A DNA stretch of 27,274 nt, taken from NCBI GenBank assembly GCA_023229845.1, contig JALNYK010000037.1, forward strand, positions 1 through 27,274, in the 5' to 3' direction. The notes beneath the pieces were generated by a model. That model worked only from the letters and a program-made list of their open reading frames with translations. It did no database searches and was not told the origin of the DNA. Both the position numbers and the translations under genes were made by a program. Origin of the DNA: Gallionella sp. Its GTDB lineage: Bacteria; Pseudomonadota; Gammaproteobacteria; Burkholderiales; Gallionellaceae. Below are positions 14,021-21,872 of this stretch, piece after piece. Every line of letters starts with the position of its first letter. The stretch's first letter is position 1.

Positions 14021-14344
14021 CTAGTTTCCGACTGCAAAATCCTTAGCTGGTTTCTCTAATTCTTTGCGGTAGGTTTGAGCTCTTACTTCTGCTTCACTAA
14101 AAAGCTTGAGGAGAAGTCTGTAGACCTCCACCTTGGCCAGAAGCTGGTACTGAGCCTCCAGAAACTTGTCCTGTGTTGGGTAATCCTTGGGGTTGAGGGG
14201 AGTTGGGGTTAGCTCCTGCTGCAAGAGTGGCAGAAATGTCCGCTGGAAGGCCACCTGCTTGAAGAGGAAGTTCAGATCCTCCTCCCGCTCCAGTTGCTCC
14301 TGGTATTTGCTGTTGTTTTGCTGCTGGGAAGTAACGTTCGGCAT
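14021..14344 (-). CDS. Helical protein whose gene overlaps the portal 3' end out of frame
   Basis: 107 residues, charged and helical (QEQLEREEDLNFLFKQVAFQ, FLEAQYQLLAKVEVYRLLLK), ending EKPAKDFAVGN. Its first 248 nt lie inside the portal gene in another frame, covering the portal's Gly/Gln/Pro-rich tail, and its last 76 nt are beyond the portal stop. The overlap is visibly richer in G+C than its surroundings, as expected for dual coding. It starts with ATG 14344, with a weak TTAGGAT site upstream, and its stop touches the ATG of the next gene. The position between portal and scaffold is often taken by a small helical protein; I do not recognise a family. Confidence 0.7.
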   Translation of the reverse strand: MPNVTSQQQNNSKYQEQLEREEDLNFLFKQVAFQRTFLPLLQQELTPTPLNPKDYPTQDKFLEAQYQLLAKVEVYRLLLKLFSEAEVRAQTYRKELEKPAKDFAVGN

Positions 14345-16211
14345 CTTGTAATCCTAATCCAGTCAGAGAATCTACCATCAACTCTTTCATTGAAGGTTGG
14401 ACTCCTTCTAACTGTAATAATTGTAACACAGTTGGATTAGTGGTCAATTGGTCGATTGCTCTTTGTAGGGCGTTTTGAAGCTCTGCATCCGCTCCTGCTG
14501 CCATTGATTTAACATCAGGTACATAATTAAAGGTTCCGTTTAAGTCTTCGGGTACAAGTGAAAGTTGAGCCCCATCTCCCATATCATTCATCCTCATCTT
14601 AGGAGTAATTTCCAGTTTGCTTGGATCTTTTTCTTTAGGATTCTTAATAATAGGGAATTTAGGTGTTTTACCTGCCTCAACCATCTGCATCATGTCATCA
14701 TCTGACATATTCCCGCCTGTTTGGGCGATGATATCCCCAATAGCTTGCATAGCTTCTGGAGCAAGCTCCATCCCATCCAATCCTGCTCTTTGGAAGTAAT
14801 TAAACAGTTCAGTACCAACTATTTCCAGGATATACTCCTGTTTCCCTTTATCAGCAAAGAGGAACTGTTGATTATTGGAAAGCCACATACTCATCATGTC
14901 CTGGATAGCCTCAGAGATAGAAGTTTGATTCTTCTGATCTCTGCTATTCTGTTGTTTGGTTGATTCTTTAATCTCGGTAGCTGTTTTCTGTCTGGCCAAC
15001 GGGTCTACGTTAGATACTCCTTGTGACATATCACCCATAGCAGTGTTAAAAGCAGATTTTAAAGCTGAATAGACTGTCTGGAAAGTTCTATCAGATTCTC
15101 CGCCTGTTTGGTGTTCGGTTACTGCATCAACCTGATCGACAATCCATAATGCCTCTGGAGCTTGAATAATTGTTTCAATTCTAGCCTTGCCATCGAGTAC
15201 CATTTTGGGAGGTCTAAGCCGCATATTCATTCCATCCATATAACCATCAAGACAAGCCTGAATAGCTCTCCACAAAGGTAGGACTGATTCTGCTTCTGAT
15301 TCACCCAAAGGATCACCTTGAATCATGTAGTAACGGAGTTGAATGAAAGGAATCTTGTTGTGCTTATAAGGATTAGGAATATCCCTCAAGATGACCTTAT
15401 GAAGAGGAGAGAAAGTAATAAATCTATCTGGTCGGTATTCAGTAACAATCTCTAAGACGGGAAAGGCCTCATCATCGCCCATGCGGTCAGTTAACCCTTT
15501 ATTCTGTAGAATTCTATTTCCCCGTCTGGTGTCTCTACGGTCTGATTTATTTTCGTTAATCTTGTCTTTCAATTCTTTAAGTCCAGGATATAGAGGTTTA
15601 CCATCAGCTTCAGAGACTCTGCTTAAATCTTCTTCAGTTAGCCATTCCCGTTCTTGGAACCATTTGGCACTACGTAAATGCTCACAGTTAGGATCCATAC
15701 CACAATCTCTGATGTCTTTAGGAATAAATTCATTACCATCAAAAAGAACATTGCCTTCAGAATCTACCTCATGTAACCAGGGGATTTTGGCAAACTTGGT
15801 GGCATAAAGTCTGGTGTCTTGTTCAGAACATGCCCATTTTTCAAGCATTGATCCGCCATGATTAGCGTTATCCCATTGAAAATCCAAAAGGGTATTGTTT
15901 AATCTGGCTGAAAGAAGATCACCACCCTCACGGGGAGTTAATCGACCCCGTAATTTAGCGTTCATCAAGCGGGCATTCTTCTCAACTATGGTCGTACGGA
16001 GAACAGGATCAACTACTTTGGAAATATAAGGCCAATCTTCGGGGAGTTTGCCATAATAGGCATCTGTTATGTCATTCCAGCCATTCTTACGGGTTTGTCT
16101 GTTCTCATTGTCCTCATTCCACATATTGTAGTGCTGAAGACAATTACTTAACTCTTCCTCATCGGTTTTAGAAATCTTGATTGGTTTGAATTTTGACTTA
16201 TCTCTGGTCAT
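14097..16211 (-). CDS. Portal protein
   Basis: 704 residues, the size of podoviral portal proteins. It contains a typical N-terminal part (WNDITDAYYGKLPEDWPYIS, VDPVLRTTIVEKNARLMNAK), a crown/wing region with HKVILRDIPNPYKHNKIPFI, and the stem-region sequence GESEAESVLPLWRAIQACLD with DGMNMRLRPPKMVLDG, then ARQKTATEIKESTKQQNSRD, a frequent portal motif. The C-terminal tail is low-complexity Gly/Pro/Gln/Ser. It forms the dodecameric DNA channel and binds terminase and the adaptor. The final 82 codons overlap another gene in a different frame. The ATG has no SD and is preceded by a 37-nt element. Confidence 0.9.
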   Translation of the reverse strand: MTRDKSKFKPIKISKTDEEELSNCLQHYNMWNEDNENRQTRKNGWNDITDAYYGKLPEDWPYISKVVDPVLRTTIVEKNARLMNAKLRGRLTPREGGDLLSARLNNTLLDFQWDNANHGGSMLEKWACSEQDTRLYATKFAKIPWLHEVDSEGNVLFDGNEFIPKDIRDCGMDPNCEHLRSAKWFQEREWLTEEDLSRVSEADGKPLYPGLKELKDKINENKSDRRDTRRGNRILQNKGLTDRMGDDEAFPVLEIVTEYRPDRFITFSPLHKVILRDIPNPYKHNKIPFIQLRYYMIQGDPLGESEAESVLPLWRAIQACLDGYMDGMNMRLRPPKMVLDGKARIETIIQAPEALWIVDQVDAVTEHQTGGESDRTFQTVYSALKSAFNTAMGDMSQGVSNVDPLARQKTATEIKESTKQQNSRDQKNQTSISEAIQDMMSMWLSNNQQFLFADKGKQEYILEIVGTELFNYFQRAGLDGMELAPEAMQAIGDIIAQTGGNMSDDDMMQMVEAGKTPKFPIIKNPKEKDPSKLEITPKMRMNDMGDGAQLSLVPEDLNGTFNYVPDVKSMAAGADAELQNALQRAIDQLTTNPTVLQLLQLEGVQPSMKELMVDSLTGLGLQDAERYFPAAKQQQIPGATGAGGGSELPLQAGGLPADISATLAAGANPNSPQPQGLPNTGQVSGGSVPASGQGGGLQTSPQAF

Positions 16212-16248
16212 AGGAACATTTAATCAATAGTGGATAGGAGGTAAGCAA
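16212..16248 (-). promoter_or_regulatory. 37-nt intergenic element, candidate leaderless promoter (copy 4, portal)
   Basis: On the minus strand it begins TTGCTTACCTCCT directly after the TAG of the zinc-ribbon gene and ends at the portal ATG. There is no Shine-Dalgarno. An AT-rich ATTAAA lies about 7 nt before the ATG. Confidence 0.55.
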
Positions 16249-16581
16249 CTACTCCCAGCATTCTCTATGATGTCGGGTATTTTCTATCAATTCATCTAAG
16301 GTTTTGATATGTTTATCCAGTTTCAAGCTCTGACAACTGGTACAAATCCTGATAAATTCATTCTTACAAAACTCAAACATATAGGAGGGACATGTAGAGC
16401 CTAATCTTTCTCCGCATCCCTGGCAACTCCATTCAAATGTCTTGTCTTTCTGTACTAAACCAGAATTACTGCCACCCCATTTACTCCAGCCGTACATTTT
16501 TGAGTGCATGGAGTCCGTAATCACTCTTTCAGTATTACCTATAATAACTACTTTGGTAATTTCGACAGTAGTAGTCTTCAT
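16249..16581 (-). CDS. Zinc-binding small protein
   Basis: 110 residues. The N-terminus is beta-like (MKTTTVEITKVVIIGNTERV). Two pairs of Cys follow: WSCQGCGERLGSTCPSYMFE and FIRICTSCQSLKLDKH, in a CxxC...C...CxxC layout typical of a treble-clef or zinc-ribbon fold. The C-terminus has HHREC. It lies between the 1252-residue virion protein and the portal and is probably on the same transcript as the former. A 12-bp palindrome directly precedes its ATG. I cannot assign a function. Confidence 0.75.
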   Translation of the reverse strand: MKTTTVEITKVVIIGNTERVITDSMHSKMYGWSKWGGSNSGLVQKDKTFEWSCQGCGERLGSTCPSYMFEFCKNEFIRICTSCQSLKLDKHIKTLDELIENTRHHRECWE

Positions 16582-16593
16582 GTAAGGCCTTAC
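16582..16593. repeat. Perfect 12-bp palindrome adjoining a start codon
   Basis: GTAAGGCCTTAC is its own reverse complement and touches the ATG at 16581. As DNA it could be a protein-binding site; as RNA its AAGG may also act as a weak ribosome site. It occupies the 36-nt gap after the gene at 16618. Confidence 0.5.
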
Positions 16594-16617
16594 TTATTCA
16601 TATCACATTTCCACTCT

Positions 16618-19600
16618 TTAAGCTATATTCTTTATTCGGATTGGTTTTGCTTTCACTTGAAGGACTTTTGCGTTCTTTGCACCTTTGGGAGCAAACTTCA
16701 GCTTGGATAGTTTAATTTTCTTAGCTTTGACTGTTGCTAGTTTCTTAAAAGATGGGGCTTTACGGATGGCAACTTTCTTGGGTTTCTTTCCTTTTGCTAC
16801 TGAGGCCTTTTTGGTTTTGAGTTTATTAAGTTCGGTTTCTGCTTCAGTAGCGGTTAACTTCCCAGCATTGTATAGATCCATAATGTCGTTAGCTCTAGCC
16901 GTAATTTCACCGTTGAATTTCGATATGAGCTTTTTATCAAGCTCAGTATTACCTGTTAATTTAGGCGGGACTAAGTCTTGATTAGTGTTAGTTAATGATA
17001 AATTGCCATCCTTTGTTAATGTTACTCCTAAACTACCTGTCGTTGATTGAGTTGTATTATTTCTTGGACTTCCGTCAAGATTATAGTTTGGTCCACCTAA
17101 AGTAGAAGCACCCATAGAGGTTATTTGACTATTAGTTGTTTGCGGAGCAAAAGTCCCACCAATAATACCTTTGATGCTTTTACTTGTGGTCTTAGGTTGG
17201 TTGCCGAATATTTCAATCTTAGCAGCTGAGTTTATATCACTTAAAATGTTGCCAATAAACTTAGCTTTCTCATCGTCCGACGCTTTTTGATAGATAGGAT
17301 CATTCATCACTGTTTGGATTGCCTGGTCTGCTCTTTGCCCAACATAGGTTTGGTATTTACCCAATTGTTCTGGAGTGAGTACCATATTCTGACCATTAAC
17401 AGTAATCCTTTTATCTACTAATCGTGGAGCTTGTTGTGTTTCTCCGCTACGGTTATAGATATCTAAGACTTCTTTAGCTGAAGGATTTGCACTAATTTTA
17501 CTAACAAAAGCTGGATTGAAAAATACATTAAAAATATTGTTACTCCCACCTTGATACCTTTCTGATGGCTGACCAAGAACACCAATCTTGGCAGGTAGGT
17601 TCTGTTCTAAACCTGGAATCTTGGCAGTTGCTTTATTTAAAGACTGTTTTATCACACTGGGGTCGTATGTTTCCCTTGAGGTGTTATCTGTAGCTTGAAC
17701 AATCTGATTAGAAAGAGTGGGGACAAATCCTGATGGAGCCCCTAATACAGCATTCATCCCAGCTCTTACTGGACCATATTGGCTTATATCTTTAGTCAAG
17801 TTGGTTACTCCAGTAAATAAACTTTGTTGGGTTAAAGTACTGGCTCCTGCATCCAGTTGTTCAATAGCTGCACTAAATTGATCCTGCCCTTTAGGATTTA
17901 TCTGCATATTAGCTCCCATAGCCAAGGGTAGAGATCCAGGTTGAGCCCAATCAAAGGAAACTAATTGATCTCCTGCTTGTGGAGTTTGGGGTTGACCATT
18001 AAGAAAGTATCTTTTAAGAGCATCAACATTTATCCTAAAAGGACCAGATCCCTGTTCCCGCTGTGAGGCTGCAATATCATAGTCTTTGGATGGTCTGCCA
18101 GATAAGATGCCATTCTTGGCTAACATATAACCTGCACCCATTACACCTGAACCAACCATCCCTCTAGACAAAGCCTCAACAAAAGTTTTCTGTTCAAAAG
18201 GATGTCCTGTGATTAAAGGTCTGACTCCTTGATATAGACCCTTTAAGAACCCTACAGGTGAATAATCTAAACCTCTGGAAAGTAAGTTAGCTGGAGTCTT
18301 AGGATACTTTAAAACAAAGTCACCTAATCCAAACTTACCATCTGGAGTACCAGCCTTATTCATTAACTTCTTAGCTCCCGTGAATATTTGAGCTAGAGTA
18401 CTATTATCCTGGAATGTTCTATAAAGCCCATCAGCAAAGGCAGTCTCAAGCATCGCTGGTGTGGGAGTTGAAACACCTGCTGCACGCATCTGATTATTAA
18501 GAGATCCGTCATGTGCTGCTTTGAAAGCTGCCCTATCTGGAGCTCTAAGAGCTACATTCATGGTCTTCTCTAAATAAGTAAGAGGATTATACTTACCTGT
18601 AAAAGTTCTGCCTGGAAGATCAAACTGTGTTGCTACTCCACCTGAAGTATCTATTCCTTTTAGAGCATCTGTAGCCCCTTCTTTCAGTCCTTTAATAAAT
18701 CCTTTGCCTTGAGTACCCAGACTAGGCAAAACTTTAGATCTTTGTCCTGTAAACAAAGAAACTCCTCTGTCTATCCCTGTACCCACTACATCACTTACAT
18801 TCTCCAATCCTCCAAAGATGGTATTACCTCCGATATTACGGACTAAGGTTTTTGGATTTAAGAGTTGAGCCATTGTCTGGATAGTAGCAATTCTTTGACC
18901 TAGTGATGGGGGGATTACCCCGTGTATGTCTCTGACTAACTCAGCTGTTGCAACAATCTTTTCTCTACTTCCATCTGGTAAACCTTGTAGAACCTTAGCC
19001 CTATTTACGATATTCTCTGTATTTTGAGGAGTGAGAGCTAATTTGAGACGTGGATTAGCTTTGTTAGCCTTGTCAATTAGGCTCTGAGCCCAGCGGATAG
19101 CTCCCTCTGGCTTTAAGCGTGAGAACTGTGAGAGGATTTGAATTTCCTGTCCCTGTTTGGTAAATCTGGGAGAAACTGCTGCTATTAAGTCATTTGCTTC
19201 ATCAATGCGTCCTTTATCGATTAACTTCTTCAACATTACCATAGCTGTGGCATTACCATGAACTGTTTCATCTGTTTTAGCAAAACTAATAGCCTGGGAG
19301 TCACCTTGTTTAATTATCTTAGAGACTGTTTTTAAAACCTGGGCGTTTTTAAGGGGTTCATAGGTCTGTGTTTTAGCAAAATCCAGTATGTCTTTTGGTA
19401 TTCCTTTGGTATCAATTACAGTCTGTGCAAAACCCCTGATTTTACCCTGTGGTATACTACCATCTAATGAACCTACCATATTTTGTGCAACAGACTGCTG
19501 AACTCCTGGGGGCAATACTGAAGATGATTTTGGTGTTTGCAGTATTTGTTTTTCTGCTTGATTGGGTTTTACATTTCTAGTAGATAATCCAAAATCTGCT

Positions 19601-20376
19601 GTTGGATTTCTGGACATATTAACTCTATCCTCTAAGAACGTTTGAATTGTATGTCGCCATTCTGCTGGGTTAACCTGTTCTAACCTCTTCATCTCTTTAC
19701 TATTAATGACATCTGGGATAATTTTGTTGGCTATCTTTCTGGTATTAGTTAGAATCTGCATCTGAGCATTTGGGTTAGTAGCAAAACTCTCATAGTTCTT
19801 TAAGCCATTAGCTGCTGCAAAAGCCCGTATTTCTTGCGTTTTAGGCAGTACTTTCCCTAACTTGGCAATTTTTCCCATTGGTAGCACCGAAACTATATTT
19901 GCAACATCTCCAAAAGTGGCTTTGTTACCCTGTGCAAGACTGGTAATTGATTTTGCTGGATCCCGTACTGTGTTTGATAGCTGTTGACCAAAGAATTTGG
20001 CTGGATTGTAGTCTTGACCAAAGACTTTCATGTTTATGTTGGGTAATGGAGTCATACCACTAACTATATTTGGACTAACATCAGGAATGCGCTGTAATTG
20101 CTGTCCTGCCTGAACCACTGCGTTTCTTATAGGAGCGGTAAATTGATTAACCTGTTGCTGAAACTGAGGTGTCATCGGAGGTAATATTCCTGCTTGATAT
20201 TGAACTTGTTTATACTGTGGATTTTGTATGTTTGCTTTCCACTGTGGAGCAAGTTGTTGAAAAGTCTGACCTACTGGAGTTCTGGGTTGCTGTATTTGTT
20301 GAACTAGCGGCTGAGTAAACCTTTGAGCTGTCTGTTGTATTCTACCTAAGGCGTTTTGCAAGATACGGATATCCAT
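16618..20376 (-). CDS. Very large virion protein, probably internal/ejected
   Basis: 1252 residues, the largest gene. The N-terminal 130 residues are Gln/Pro-rich (LVQQIQQPRTPVGQTFQQLA). A central helical region carries LNPKTLVRNIGGNTIFGGLE and PAMLETAFADGLYRTFQDNS, seen in my recollection in large polyvalent phage proteins that are packaged and ejected. There is a Gly/Ala-rich hydrophobic stretch near the middle (SRGMVGSGVMGAGYMLAKNG). The last 80 residues or so are strongly basic (KKASVAKGKKPKKVAIRKAP and similar), suggesting DNA contact inside the head. It lies between terminase and portal. I infer an internal virion protein ejected with the genome; no enzyme motif was seen. The ATG is preceded by a 37-nt element. 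Confidence 0.7.
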   Translation of the reverse strand: MDIRILQNALGRIQQTAQRFTQPLVQQIQQPRTPVGQTFQQLAPQWKANIQNPQYKQVQYQAGILPPMTPQFQQQVNQFTAPIRNAVVQAGQQLQRIPDVSPNIVSGMTPLPNINMKVFGQDYNPAKFFGQQLSNTVRDPAKSITSLAQGNKATFGDVANIVSVLPMGKIAKLGKVLPKTQEIRAFAAANGLKNYESFATNPNAQMQILTNTRKIANKIIPDVINSKEMKRLEQVNPAEWRHTIQTFLEDRVNMSRNPTADFGLSTRNVKPNQAEKQILQTPKSSSVLPPGVQQSVAQNMVGSLDGSIPQGKIRGFAQTVIDTKGIPKDILDFAKTQTYEPLKNAQVLKTVSKIIKQGDSQAISFAKTDETVHGNATAMVMLKKLIDKGRIDEANDLIAAVSPRFTKQGQEIQILSQFSRLKPEGAIRWAQSLIDKANKANPRLKLALTPQNTENIVNRAKVLQGLPDGSREKIVATAELVRDIHGVIPPSLGQRIATIQTMAQLLNPKTLVRNIGGNTIFGGLENVSDVVGTGIDRGVSLFTGQRSKVLPSLGTQGKGFIKGLKEGATDALKGIDTSGGVATQFDLPGRTFTGKYNPLTYLEKTMNVALRAPDRAAFKAAHDGSLNNQMRAAGVSTPTPAMLETAFADGLYRTFQDNSTLAQIFTGAKKLMNKAGTPDGKFGLGDFVLKYPKTPANLLSRGLDYSPVGFLKGLYQGVRPLITGHPFEQKTFVEALSRGMVGSGVMGAGYMLAKNGILSGRPSKDYDIAASQREQGSGPFRINVDALKRYFLNGQPQTPQAGDQLVSFDWAQPGSLPLAMGANMQINPKGQDQFSAAIEQLDAGASTLTQQSLFTGVTNLTKDISQYGPVRAGMNAVLGAPSGFVPTLSNQIVQATDNTSRETYDPSVIKQSLNKATAKIPGLEQNLPAKIGVLGQPSERYQGGSNNIFNVFFNPAFVSKISANPSAKEVLDIYNRSGETQQAPRLVDKRITVNGQNMVLTPEQLGKYQTYVGQRADQAIQTVMNDPIYQKASDDEKAKFIGNILSDINSAAKIEIFGNQPKTTSKSIKGIIGGTFAPQTTNSQITSMGASTLGGPNYNLDGSPRNNTTQSTTGSLGVTLTKDGNLSLTNTNQDLVPPKLTGNTELDKKLISKFNGEITARANDIMDLYNAGKLTATEAETELNKLKTKKASVAKGKKPKKVAIRKAPSFKKLATVKAKKIKLSKLKFAPKGAKNAKVLQVKAKPIRIKNIA

Positions 20377-20413
20377 GAATAAAGGGTAAGGTAGAAGACT
20401 AGGAGGTTATCAA
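20377..20413 (-). promoter_or_regulatory. 37-nt intergenic element, candidate leaderless promoter (copy 5)
   Basis: On the minus strand it begins TTGATAACCTCCT directly after the TAG of the Gln-rich gene and ends at the ATG at 20376. It has the same first ten bases as copy 1 (TTGATAACCT). There is no Shine-Dalgarno and the -10 region is poor (CTTACC), so an activator might be needed. Confidence 0.55.
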
Positions 20414-21715
20414 CTAATAGAGACGTTTATCTTGTTGACCCATAATACCCTGGACGCCATAAGGATCTAATGGATTCTTATAAGATCCAAGAGCTCCTTG
20501 ATATTGTGGTGTTTGTTGTGATTGTCCTAATCCTCCTGTAGCTGCTGTATTAGTTCCTGGCATCTGATATTGAGTATTACCTACTGCATTAGCAGCCTGT
20601 GTTCCATAACCTGTAGCAGCAGTGTTGTAGTTACCTAGATTTAATTGTGCTTGTTGCTTCATCAAAGCTAATTGCTGTTCAAACTGTGTATTTTGCTGAT
20701 TGATGGTAAATATCTGATTTCTAAGGTTCTGTAAGGCTGCAAGAGAAGCATTGGCCTTATCCTGGCTAAGCTGTGCTCTATTCTGACTTATTTGCATTAA
20801 TTTGTTTTGAAAGTCCTGTGTAGCTCCTTGGATAGCTTGATCTCTTGACTGTTTAAGTTGCATCATCTGAGTATTAAAATCTCTCTCTACTGAAGCATGT
20901 TGAGTATTTATCTGATTGGTTAGGTCTGTATATTGTCTGTTTGTCTGTCCAAATTGTCTTGCTTGTTCTCTACCTTGAATCTCTGACATAGCCTGACCTG
21001 CGCTGGATGAACCACCGAATCTCTGTTGTGCTCCCATTTGTTGTTCTTGAAAAGTTCTTCTTGCATCAGCAAGAGCGTTCTCATAAGCTGTTGTTCCTTT
21101 TGATTGCTGTTGATTTAGAGTATCTTTGGCACTTTGTTTATATCCACCTAGGGTAGCAGCATTAACATCAAAATTACCTTGTGCTGACGATCTGGCTGCA
21201 TCTAAAGCTGATTGAGCATAACCACCTGCTTGATTAAGATAATCATTGGATTGATTATATGCTTCATCCCTTAATCTGTTCTGTTCTGCTTCCTGAGCTT
21301 GTAAAGATCTTAGAATGTCACCAGCGTTTGCTTCACTAAAAGACTGAATTCCTCTTGAGGCTAACTGTTGCTGGAGTGTTTGAGCACCTCCACCTCCTGA
21401 AGTAGATGCTCCCGCAACTTGACCACTTGGAAGATTACGTCCAATTGATTGGCTAGTGGTTTGAGAGGGAGAAATAGGAGAAACCAAGGGTTGCCCAGCG
21501 TTTCCACCTAAAACATTATTTATACCATTATAAGTTTGAGTATAACGTGGATCTACTGGACCTGCTACATTACCTTGTGCTGCTTGATAATTATATGTAT
21601 TCGCTGTGGGTTGAACACCATATTGGTTGGCATTTAGAGTTTCTGAAATTCCCATCTCTGGAAGATGTAATGTTGTTCCTAACCAATCAACCGCTGCTGC
21701 TACTGGATTTGCCAT
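20414..21715 (-). CDS. Gln/Ala-rich coiled-coil virion protein
   Basis: 433 residues. Low-complexity ends (SNQ-, TQ- and G-rich, such as GNAGQPLVSPISPSQTTSQS and GYGTQAANAVGNTQYQ) flank a long helical middle (about 115-360) rich in Gln and Ala, for example QAEQNRLRDEAYNQSNDYL and QLKQSRDQAIQGATQDFQNK, predicted to form extended coiled coils. Such proteins next to the portal/terminase genes of podoviruses are often internal core or ejection proteins. No enzyme motif is visible. The ATG has an SD-like GAGG supplied by the end of the Met-rich gene, whose stop lies one base before this start, so the two are translationally linked. Confidence 0.7.
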   Translation of the reverse strand: MANPVAAAVDWLGTTLHLPEMGISETLNANQYGVQPTANTYNYQAAQGNVAGPVDPRYTQTYNGINNVLGGNAGQPLVSPISPSQTTSQSIGRNLPSGQVAGASTSGGGGAQTLQQQLASRGIQSFSEANAGDILRSLQAQEAEQNRLRDEAYNQSNDYLNQAGGYAQSALDAARSSAQGNFDVNAATLGGYKQSAKDTLNQQQSKGTTAYENALADARRTFQEQQMGAQQRFGGSSSAGQAMSEIQGREQARQFGQTNRQYTDLTNQINTQHASVERDFNTQMMQLKQSRDQAIQGATQDFQNKLMQISQNRAQLSQDKANASLAALQNLRNQIFTINQQNTQFEQQLALMKQQAQLNLGNYNTAATGYGTQAANAVGNTQYQMPGTNTAATGGLGQSQQTPQYQGALGSYKNPLDPYGVQGIMGQQDKRLY

Positions 21716-21716
21716 A

Positions 21717-21833
21717 TTATTTCCTCTTCATCATCTGAGCTTTTTTCATCATCGCTTGACCTTTAGCCATCATTTCTTTGGCTTTCATCATCATCTCTGA
21801 AGGTTTCATTGGCATACTTTGTTTCTTAACCAT
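21717..21833 (-). CDS. Met-rich 38-residue protein
   Basis: A 38-codon frame with 12 Met and 10 Lys (MVKKQSMPMKPSEMMMKAKE, then MMAKGQAMMKKAQMMKRK). It would be an amphipathic basic helix. It fills the gap between terminase and the Gln-rich protein, starts 37 nt after a TTGCAATCCTCCT element, and stops one base before the next ATG, a placement shared with the true genes here. It has no known family. Possible roles include binding DNA or membranes, or being an N-terminal leader for the next gene. A chance frame is possible, but the promoter spacing argues against it. Confidence 0.65.
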   Translation of the reverse strand: MVKKQSMPMKPSEMMMKAKEMMAKGQAMMKKAQMMKRK

Positions 21834-21870
21834 ATTGAGATGATAGATTAGAAGATTAGGAGGATTGCAA
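21834..21870 (-). promoter_or_regulatory. 37-nt intergenic element, candidate leaderless promoter (copy 6)
   Basis: On the minus strand it begins TTGCAATCCTCCT two bases after the TAG of the large terminase gene and ends at the ATG of the Met-rich gene at 21833. With a 17-nt spacer the -10 position reads TCTATC, ending 8 nt before the ATG, identical in sequence and position to copy 2. Confidence 0.55.
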
Positions 21871-21872
21871 TA

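Noticed and set aside
855..21870. The CCTCCT boxes as Shine-Dalgarno sites for plus-strand genes
   Set aside because: AGGAGG on the plus strand is followed by no usable start codon or open frame at the right distance in these gaps.
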